Assembly: GCA_030689845.1 (NCBI GenBank)
Contig: JAUYHV010000074.1
Span: forward strand, 1-11,691
From: Dehalococcoidia bacterium
GTDB taxonomy: Bacteria; Chloroflexota; Dehalococcoidia; JACQUA01
DNA: 11,691 nucleotides
Direction: 5' to 3'
Of the stretch, positions 6,682 to 11,691 are shown piece after piece. The translations under genes and the position numbers were made by a program. The notes beneath the pieces were generated by a model. That model was not told the DNA's origin and made no database searches. It saw only the letters and a list, made by a program, of their open reading frames with translations. Numbering within the stretch: position 1 is the first letter of the stretch; every line of letters begins with the position of its first letter.

Positions 6682-7284
6682 TCAGGCGTACAAACCGTGT
6701 CTTTTTATATAAACTTCCACCTCCGGCAGGACAAGGTAGCGGATACTTCTACCCTCCTTTATCCGCTGCCGGATATCCGTGGAATTTATCCCTATTTCGG
6801 GACCGGGTAAAAAGATTACCTTTTCCCTTATTCCGGGTACCTTCTTTTCCAGGATCTCCACTCGCAGGGTTTTTCCGGAACCCGGCCGTGGTACCGATAC
6901 CAGAGTGCAGAGACTTATTACGGTACCCGGCTCTTTCCATGTGGGAAAACTTTTTAACGAATCAATACCCATTATAAAATACAGGCTGTCACCGGCCCCT
7001 GTTTCTCCCTTGATGTCCTTCAGGGTGTCCACGGTGTAAGAAAGCCCGGGCCGCTTTAAGTCCACATGGCTTATTTTAAAAGCAGGACTGCCCCTGATGG
7101 ATAACTCGAGCATTTTCAGCCTGTACCCGGGAGGTGATATCTTCCACTCGTCCTTCATCCAGGGGTTTCCGGCAGGCACAAACCACAGCTCGGACAGACC
7201 GAGCCTTTCCAAAGCTTCCCGGGCAATAATCATATGCCCCAGGTGTACCGGGTCGAACGTGCCACCGAATATCCCTATTTTCAT
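6682..7284 (-). CDS. nadD: Nicotinate-nucleotide adenylyltransferase
   Basis: NadD joins nicotinate mononucleotide to ATP to give deamido-NAD, an essential step of NAD synthesis. The 200 residues match the family length. The nucleotidyltransferase alpha/beta motif is GGTFDPVHLGH (7-17), with the (H/T)xGH signature at its end. Others are LSYTVDTL (81-88), MGIDSLKSFPTWKEP (105-119), and GINSTDIRQRI (165-175) near the C-terminus, equivalent to the ISSTxIR motif that binds phosphate. The end LPEVEVYIKRHGLY is typical. The ATG at 7284 has only a weak AAGG 12 bases upstream, but MKIGIFGGTFDPVH is exactly where family members begin. It follows obg after 38 bases on the same strand; obg and nadD often cluster. 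It is probably part of a dnaA-obg-nadD run, although the dnaA-obg gap is large. Confidence 0.95.
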   Translation of the reverse strand: MKIGIFGGTFDPVHLGHMIIAREALERLGLSELWFVPAGNPWMKDEWKISPPGYRLKMLELSIRGSPAFKISHVDLKRPGLSYTVDTLKDIKGETGAGDSLYFIMGIDSLKSFPTWKEPGTVISLCTLVSVPRPGSGKTLRVEILEKKVPGIREKVIFLPGPEIGINSTDIRQRIKEGRSIRYLVLPEVEVYIKRHGLYA

Positions 7285-7322
7285 TTTAATACTATACCTT
7301 GCAACTTGCTGCGGGGTTTATT

Positions 7323-8579
7323 TTACCTCCCGATCCATCTCCAGTGCCATTCCACTTCCCCGCACCTGACCTTGTCTCCAACTTTTATCCCCGTTTTTTT
7401 CAACATTTTCAACACCCCGCGGGAGGAAAACTGTGCCTTTAAATATTTCTGGGCGTCGGGGTTTGATATATCCGTTCTTTCCAAAATCCCGGCCAGTCCG
7501 CTGTGTTCGATAACCGTTACGTCACCGCTCCTGTAAACCCTGGCGCGATAGCTCCCCTTGACAGGTAAATTAATTACCGCTTCTTTCTCCGGGACAGGCC
7601 CCGGTTTTTCCTCTGCCCTCCGTACCACTTCCCTCATAAGTTCCGTTATCCCATCCCCTGTCAGGGCCGAAATATAATACGCGTCCCTGCGGGTTTTCGA
7701 TGTAACGGAACGTAACACCCCCGGTCCGGTTTTCCCCCCCGTTACATCCATCTTGTTTACCGCAATAATTCTCCTTTTTTCCAGCAATTTTTCATCGGTG
7801 TTCTCAAGCTGTTTTTCAACATTTTCAACATCTCCTGCGGGGTCTTCAGCCGAGCCGTCCACCAGGAATAAAAGGACTTTTACCCTGTCTATACTGTGTA
7901 AATAATAATATTTCTCCTCCTTCTCATCCGGTCCGCCAACACCTAAGCCAGGAATTTCCATGAGGAGATAGTCTTTTGCGCCGTCAATGTACATCCCCGG
8001 TACTGGTTCGGTTGTGGTACAGGGGTACTCCGCCACCCTGGCCCTTGAGCCGGTCAGCCTGTTGAGCAGGGTAGACTTGCCTGAGTTCGGCAGCCCTAAT
8101 ATCACCACATCGGCGTTCAACTGCGCCTCCAGGTACACTATCTTCTCCACACCCTTTTCACCCCTCTGTGCCACCCTGGGGGTCTGGTTTACCGGTGATT
8201 TGAAGCGGGCGTTGCCGTGGCCGCCCCTTCCTCCCTCCGCAACCAGGATCTCCTGGCCGTGAAGCAGCAGATCCACGGCATAACCGCCTTCCACCCGGAC
8301 CCTTGTTCCCGGCGGCACATTTACGATGAGGTCTGCCCCGTTCCCTCCCTGCCGCAGGCTGCCGGCGCCAGGTTTGCCGTTTTCCGCCTTCAGAACCCTT
8401 TTCCGGGAGAGATGGCCGAGAGTTAATACGGTACGGTCTGTCCTTAGCACCACGTCGCCTCCTTTCCCGCCGTTTCCACCGGCAGGCCCGCCATGGGGAA
8501 CAAACTTTTCCCGTCTGAAACTCACAACCCCGTCTCCGCCATCTCCGGCCTTCAGCACGAGCTTTAAATTTCCAATCAT
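7323..8579 (-). CDS. obg: Obg family GTPase (ObgE/CgtA), with unusual switch II
   Basis: Obg is an essential GTPase linked to 50S subunit assembly and the stringent response. The 418-residue protein has all three domains: the glycine-rich Obg fold (1-155, AGDGGDGVVSFRREKFVPHG at 11-30), the G domain (about 157-325) and a C-terminal OCT domain (about 348-412, ending GDKVRCGEVEWHW). G motifs: G1 GLPNSGKST (162-170), G2 TTT (188-190), G4 NKMD (275-278), G5 SALTGDG (304-310). The G3 motif is odd: EIPG (208-211) replaces DxxG, and the switch II that follows, GLGVGGPDEKEEKYYY, is unlike the usual GLIEGA. The codon is a clear GAA, so Asp-to-Glu is real in this sequence. The ATG at 8579 gives the normal distance to GDGGDG; the ribosome site is weak. 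nadD follows. Confidence 0.94.
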   Translation of the reverse strand: MIGNLKLVLKAGDGGDGVVSFRREKFVPHGGPAGGNGGKGGDVVLRTDRTVLTLGHLSRKRVLKAENGKPGAGSLRQGGNGADLIVNVPPGTRVRVEGGYAVDLLLHGQEILVAEGGRGGHGNARFKSPVNQTPRVAQRGEKGVEKIVYLEAQLNADVVILGLPNSGKSTLLNRLTGSRARVAEYPCTTTEPVPGMYIDGAKDYLLMEIPGLGVGGPDEKEEKYYYLHSIDRVKVLLFLVDGSAEDPAGDVENVEKQLENTDEKLLEKRRIIAVNKMDVTGGKTGPGVLRSVTSKTRRDAYYISALTGDGITELMREVVRRAEEKPGPVPEKEAVINLPVKGSYRARVYRSGDVTVIEHSGLAGILERTDISNPDAQKYLKAQFSSRGVLKMLKKTGIKVGDKVRCGEVEWHWRWIGR

Positions 8580-8600
8580 TTTAATTTAGTAAAACTCTCT

Positions 8601-8660
8601 TCTTATAATAATATAAGATATTATAGAACAATAATAATATAATGATGAAATAAGTGAAAA
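8601..8660. promoter_or_regulatory. AT-rich block: DNA-unwinding element or obg promoter
   Basis: Sixty bases almost free of G and C, made of TAATAATATAAG-like runs. On the minus strand TATAAT (8625-8620) could be the -10 of obg, but no good -35 sits 16-18 bases upstream. Equally it would suit an unwinding element of a replication origin. Confidence 0.35.
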
Positions 8661-8679
8661 ATAGGGATTTACCTCTGCC

Positions 8680-8882
8680 AGGGAAAAGTTTGATACTTTA
8701 TCCCTGGAAAGGGGATTGAAACCTTATCCGGACAGGCAGGGACGCCTGCCCTCCGCCTTTTGAGAAAACAACTAATCCCCAGAAAGGCGGTTGAAATCCA
8801 ACCCACAGGAGGGAGGGCCTCCGTGCCCTTCCACTCCAGGATGAGAAAACAACTGATTCCCTGGCCAGAAGAGAATTAAATG
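8680..8882. repeat. Three degenerate CRISPR-like or iteron-like repeats
   Basis: Copies A (8680-8722), B (8761-8798) and C (8842-8882). B and C share TGAGAAAACAACTRATYCCC at 18 of 20 positions (8761-8780, 8842-8861). A and B share GAAAGGsGrTTGAAA (TTGAAA at 8716 and 8791, 75 bases apart). On the minus strand A begins GTTTCAATCCCC, like many CRISPR repeats. The two gaps (about 38 and 43 bases) each hold a hairpin: GGCAGG-GACG-CCTGCC (8735-8750) and the arms of 8804-8825. The repeats are too diverged from each other for a working array, and there are no cas genes. Confidence 0.5.
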
Positions 8883-8918
8883 AGTGGTAAAATGACCGGA
8901 GGGATTCTTATAAATGGG

Positions 8919-10256
8919 TTATTTGTGGAGGTCCTGGTTGATTTTATCAAGGGACTGTTTTAGAGCCTCGTCATTTTTTAGAGCCTTTGCCACTTTACCG
9001 TACCCGTATAGAACGGAGGTGCGGTCCTTGTAGCCCAGGAACTCTCCTATGTTGGCAAAAGAGATAGAGCAGTTTTCCCGTATGAGGTAAATAACGATAT
9101 GCTTTAAAAAAGTGGTCTGGCGGTCCCTTTTATCGTTTCTGAGGATAACCTGCTTGGAACAACCGTAGTGGTTTGACACAATTTCGAGTACCCGGTCAGG
9201 AGAAAGACGTTTCCCGGGATTTGCCCCGCAGGTGTCTTCGATAGCCTTCATAACTACGTCGTGCGATGGGGCTTCGTTATACAGGCGGGTATGGGCGGCG
9301 AGTTTATTCAGGCAGCCCTCCAGTATTCTTACGTTGGATATGGGAGAACGGGCTATGGTGTCGAGGGTTTCAGCAGTAAGGTTAAGGTTCTGCTTTTCTG
9401 ATTTTTCTCTGAGTATGGCGAGGCGCGATTCATAATCGGGGGGGGAAATATCTACTATTATTCCCCATTCAAAGCGGGAGCGGAGCCTGTCAACGAGTAA
9501 GGGCAGGCGGTTGGGCGGCTGGTCGCAGGAAATGACCATCTGGCGGCTGGAGTTATAAAGGTCGTTGAAAGTGTAAAAAAAGGATTCCTGTGTCTGTTCT
9601 TTACCGCTGATAAACTGGACGTCGTCCATGAGGAGGATATCCGGTGACCTGTATTTCGACCTGAAGTCCTCGATGGTACGGTTGCGTATTGAATTGACAA
9701 ACTCGTTGGTGAACTGCTCGCCGTTCGAGTAAAGCACCGAGTGGCCCGCCGTCCAGGCGGCATGTCCGATAGCCTGAAGGAGGTGGGTTTTTCCCAGGCC
9801 GGAGCCGGAGTATAAAAAGAGGGGGTTATAACTCTTGCCGGGGCCGTTAGCCACACCGACGGCCGCTGCGTGGGCAAGCCGGTTTGTGTCGCAGACAATG
9901 AAGTTGTCAAAGGTATACCTCGAGAGCAGAGGCGGGGATGCAGTTTCAACGGGTTCGACAGGTTTTTCGCTGGAAATCCGGACCTTTTCGGGTGAACCCG
10001 TTGAATCGAACCCTACTTGAATTTTTACATCGATGTGGTACCCTATCATTGATACAAGGGTTTTTTTAATCAAAGACATCCAGCGTTTTTCCAACCACTC
10101 TCCAACAAAGGAATTCGGCACTCCGATGGTGAAAATATTATTGTCGCAGGATATACCCCTGGTCGGTTTCAGCCATGTATTAAAGTTATTTGCGTTTATC
10201 TGTAATTGTAGTTCTCCTAAGACTGACTCCCAAACATCTTTTGCTGACAGGTTCAT
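8919..10256 (-). CDS. dnaA: Chromosomal replication initiator DnaA
   Basis: DnaA binds boxes at oriC and opens the duplex. I start it at the ATG at 10256 (445 residues): MNLSAKDVWESVLGELQLQI is the normal N-terminus, and GGTGGAG (reverse complement of 10264-10270) lies seven bases upstream. The same frame runs on to an ATG at 10403, but the extra 49 residues are not DnaA-like. Domain I covers 1-80 and a short linker 81-113. The AAA+ domain (114-345) has Walker A GSGLGKT (151-157), Walker B ILLMDD (207-212), sensor 1 MVISCDQPP (240-248), the arginine box LVDRLRSRFEWG (254-265) and sensor 2 NVRILEG (308-314). Domain IV (350-445) is divergent: KDRTSV (410-415) replaces the usual RDHTTV, and the helix holding the minor-groove arginine reads FLKHIVIYL. 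Divergent from fmt. Confidence 0.95.
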   Translation of the reverse strand: MNLSAKDVWESVLGELQLQINANNFNTWLKPTRGISCDNNIFTIGVPNSFVGEWLEKRWMSLIKKTLVSMIGYHIDVKIQVGFDSTGSPEKVRISSEKPVEPVETASPPLLSRYTFDNFIVCDTNRLAHAAAVGVANGPGKSYNPLFLYSGSGLGKTHLLQAIGHAAWTAGHSVLYSNGEQFTNEFVNSIRNRTIEDFRSKYRSPDILLMDDVQFISGKEQTQESFFYTFNDLYNSSRQMVISCDQPPNRLPLLVDRLRSRFEWGIIVDISPPDYESRLAILREKSEKQNLNLTAETLDTIARSPISNVRILEGCLNKLAAHTRLYNEAPSHDVVMKAIEDTCGANPGKRLSPDRVLEIVSNHYGCSKQVILRNDKRDRQTTFLKHIVIYLIRENCSISFANIGEFLGYKDRTSVLYGYGKVAKALKNDEALKQSLDKINQDLHK

Positions 10257-10460
10257 AAATATGCTCCACCAAAAACTAAAAGGGACTATGAAGGAAGTTA
10301 CCACCGCAACCGGCGGGTAGGCAAGGGCGGAAAAAGGGGTTTGGAAAACACGGGGTAAGGAAATATCGGAGATAATATCTCTCAAAAAGTCTCTTTTTCT
10401 CATCTTCTCATGGGGATTAAAAGGCTGATCAACTTATTTTTGGGGATAAAATAAATAAAA
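10257..10460. other. dnaA-fmt divergent intergenic region with two DnaA-box-like sites
   Basis: 204 bases holding the start signals of dnaA (left) and fmt (right). Two copies of TGGGGATWA lie at 10411-10419 and 10441-10449, 30 bases apart and in the same orientation; reversed they read TAATCCCCA and TTATCCCCA, the latter one base from TTATCCACA. I find no convincing promoter for dnaA. Confidence 0.45.
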
Positions 10461-11405
10461 ATGGAAACAAAAATAATTTTTATGGGGACCCCTGATTTTG
10501 CAGTTCCATCCCTTGAAGGGCTGATTAATAGCAACTATCAAATAGCCGGGGTGTATACAAGCCCCGACAAACCCGCCGGGAGGGGACAGCAACAGTCAAT
10601 TTCTGCTATAAAAAAGGTCGCGTTAGCCAATAATATAGAAGTGCGTCAGCCGGTCAGCCTCAGGGACCCTGAGGAATACAGGTGGCTGGCTTCGCTCCAG
10701 CCTCATCTCGTCGTAGTGGCTGCTTACGGCCGGATACTGCCTGGAGAAATAATCGATATTCCCGAATATGGGTGCATAAACGTCCACCCGTCCCTGCTGC
10801 CGCAATACAGGGGAGCGACACCCGTTCCGGCTGCCATATTATCAGGAGACAGCAAGACAGGTGTATCCATCATATCGATGGATGAAGGGATGGATACCGG
10901 GCCTGTGATAGCCATGAAGGAAGCAGAGATACTGCCGGAAGAAACGGCGGCTACCCTGACGGAGAGACTGGGCCGGCTGGGAGCAGAGCTGCTGCTGGAA
11001 ACCATTCCCGGCTGGATGATCGGGGCTATAAAACCTGTCCCCCAGGACGGCCAAAGGGCAACGTACACGAAGGTTATCCGGAAGGAAGACGGGCTTTTGG
11101 ACTGGAGACTACCGGCGGAATATCTTGAAAGACAGTCGAGGGCTTATAAACCCTGGCCCGGAATTTACACTTATTGGAGGGGAAAGAGGCTGGAAGTTAC
11201 AAAGGCTACGGTTATGGATAACGGCGCCGGGTCGGAAGCCGGAGAGGTGCGGACGATAGATAAAGGAGCCAGCCGGGTTGTCGGGGTAACAACGGGAAAT
11301 GGTATATTGTTGCTGGAGAGGGTGCGCATGGAAGGGAAAAAAGAAATTTCCGGGGATGAGTTCGCCCGCGGCCAGAGGGATTTTATCGGTTCCAGGTTGA
11401 CATAG
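10461..11405 (+). CDS. fmt: Methionyl-tRNA formyltransferase
   Basis: Fmt formylates Met-tRNA(fMet) using 10-formyltetrahydrofolate, allowing bacterial translation initiation. The 314 residues match the family. The N-terminal formyltransferase domain (1-190) starts METKIIFMGTPDFAVPSLEG. The catalytic triad is visible: Asn107 and His109 in INVHPSLLPQYRGATP (106-121) and Asp145 in SMDEGMDTGPV (139-149). The C-terminal tRNA-binding domain (about 205-310) contains ATYTKVIRKEDGLLDW (200-215), RAYKPWPGIYTYW (227-239) and ISGDEFARGQRD (296-307). No ribosome site is evident before the ATG; the leader is A/T-rich. A -10-like TAAAAT (10447-10452) so close to the start raises the possibility of a leaderless or very short leader mRNA. 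No def gene for the partner deformylase is in the window. Confidence 0.96.
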   Translation: METKIIFMGTPDFAVPSLEGLINSNYQIAGVYTSPDKPAGRGQQQSISAIKKVALANNIEVRQPVSLRDPEEYRWLASLQPHLVVVAAYGRILPGEIIDIPEYGCINVHPSLLPQYRGATPVPAAILSGDSKTGVSIISMDEGMDTGPVIAMKEAEILPEETAATLTERLGRLGAELLLETIPGWMIGAIKPVPQDGQRATYTKVIRKEDGLLDWRLPAEYLERQSRAYKPWPGIYTYWRGKRLEVTKATVMDNGAGSEAGEVRTIDKGASRVVGVTTGNGILLLERVRMEGKKEISGDEFARGQRDFIGSRLT

Positions 11406-11444
11406 TAAATCCCCCTTTTCCAAAGGGGGATCAAGGGGGATTTA
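11406..11444. repeat. AAATCCCCCTTT-type hairpin repeat after fmt
   Basis: TAAATCCCCCT (11406-11416) is the exact reverse complement of AGGGGGATTTA (11434-11444). A second right arm, AAAGGGGGA (11422-11430), can pair with the same left arm, so two hairpins compete. It begins one base after the fmt stop and may act as its terminator or mRNA end. Similar elements are familiar dispersed repeats in many genomes. Confidence 0.65.
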
Positions 11445-11513
11445 CAGAAAAAATTCTGGTTCCTTCTGAAACTGAGTGGGTAAGAAAAAATGAAGGTACA
11501 TAGATGAAGACAT

Positions 11514-11611
11514 ATACGATGAAGGGTTCACCTGATGCGTCTTCTTTTACCCATTCCGACGAATACGATGAAGGGTTCACCTGATGCGTTTTCTTTTACC
11601 CATTCCGACGA
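11514..11611. repeat. 49-bp tandem duplication
   Basis: Two direct units, 11514-11562 and 11563-11611, differ at one position (C at 11541, T at 11590). Each starts ATACGATGAAGGGTTCACC and ends CCATTCCGACGA. No open reading frame of note crosses them. Confidence 0.9.
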
Positions 11612-11621
11612 AAGTCGGAAT
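11602..11621. repeat. GAAA-loop palindrome before the GIY-YIG gene
   Basis: ATTCCGAC-GAAA-GTCGGAAT: a perfect eight-base stem closed by GAAA, followed by CCAG. It has the same layout as the hairpin at 2652-2671 (ATTCCCGC-GAAA-GCGGGAAT, then CCAG), so they belong to one repeat class with compensating stem changes. Its left half is also the end of the second tandem unit. Confidence 0.75.
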
Positions 11622-11633
11622 CCAGTAATAATT

Positions 11634-11691
11634 ATGAATGATTATTCTGTGTACATTATGGTTAGTAAACGCAATGGAACACTATATGTTG
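11634..11691 (+). CDS. GIY-YIG endonuclease domain protein, 5' end only
   Basis: The ATG at 11634 opens a frame that reads MNDYSVYIMVSKRNGTLYV and leaves the window. This matches the start of small single-domain GIY-YIG proteins (UvrC-type N-terminal / UPF0213-like, usually about 90 residues), where VYI is the first half of the motif and the second half, LYxG, follows after SKRNGT. Such domains cut DNA on one strand through a conserved tyrosine, arginine and glutamate. Only the first tyrosines are visible here; the Arg and Glu lie beyond the edge. I see no Shine-Dalgarno site before the ATG; the region is occupied by the palindrome at 11602-11621, 12 bases upstream. Family is fairly secure, function is not. 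Confidence 0.7.
   Translation, partial: MNDYSVYIMVSKRNGTLYV

Larger units (their letters stand above)
8580..8918. other. dnaA-obg intergenic region, candidate origin region
   Basis: 339 bases without a supported gene. From left to right: an AT-rich block (8601-8660) next to obg, three degenerate copies of a roughly 40-base motif (around 8680-8722, 8761-8798 and 8842-8882), and a GC-rich hairpin in each gap between them. TAATCCCCA (8773-8781) and TTATCCCTG (8698-8706) resemble DnaA boxes. An AT-rich block plus repeats next to dnaA suggests oriC; this is inference from position and composition only. Confidence 0.4.

Noticed and set aside
6660..7039. Plus-strand frames opposite nadD (6660-6977 and 6779-7039)
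   Set aside because: Antisense to nadD, whose motifs and length are complete; no recognisable domain.
8680..8882. Functional CRISPR array
   Set aside because: The copies share only part of their sequence, spacing is uneven, the gaps contain hairpins, and there are no cas genes in the window.
9458..9949. Second minus-strand frame within dnaA (163 residues)
   Set aside because: Out-of-frame shadow of the AAA+ region of dnaA, rich in Ser/Thr/Pro/Arg, without its own start signal.
10257..10403. 49-residue N-terminal extension of dnaA from an ATG at 10403
   Set aside because: The extension is not DnaA-like; the normal DnaA N-terminus begins at the ATG at 10256, which has a good ribosome site.

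Overview
The window looks like a chromosomal segment from a moderately GC-rich anaerobic bacterium. My best guess is Chloroflexota, class Dehalococcoidia. This rests on nadD, obg and dnaA lying in one leftward run with fmt divergent from dnaA, on type IV prepilin-like genes, and on many intergenic palindromic repeats. It is an inference from gene order and style, not a database match.

Left part (1-2797): two overlapping leftward genes encode prepilin-type proteins, the second cut by the window edge, with a near-consensus promoter at 858-886. A repeat-rich gap follows, then a rightward CoA-transferase gene (1261-2589) with its own promoter. A 140-bp imperfect palindromic element (about 2602-2747) separates it from the next genes.

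Middle (2798-6627): glgC and glgA form a two-gene glycogen synthesis operon (ADP-glucose supply, then chain elongation). Next come two stacked palindromes, a tRNA-His gene with a good promoter, a tRNA-Arg gene, and rplY (ribosomal protein L25/Ctc) starting 17 bases after tRNA-Arg.

Right part (6682-11405): nadD, obg and dnaA run leftward (NAD synthesis, ribosome/GTPase control, replication initiation); fmt (initiator tRNA formylation) runs rightward, divergent from dnaA. The 339-bp dnaA-obg gap has an AT-rich block, three degenerate repeats and two hairpins. Together with the dnaA-fmt gap it shows three copies of TWATCCCCA, one base from the classical DnaA box; the DnaA DNA-binding domain has non-canonical residues at positions that usually read the box. 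This is the best candidate for a chromosomal origin with altered boxes.

Right edge (11406-11691): a double-armed hairpin, a 49-bp tandem duplication, a GAAA-loop palindrome, and the first 19 codons of a GIY-YIG endonuclease-like gene. At least five classes of palindromic repeat sit in the gaps. I saw no prophage, complete insertion sequence, toxin-antitoxin pair or functional CRISPR-Cas locus.
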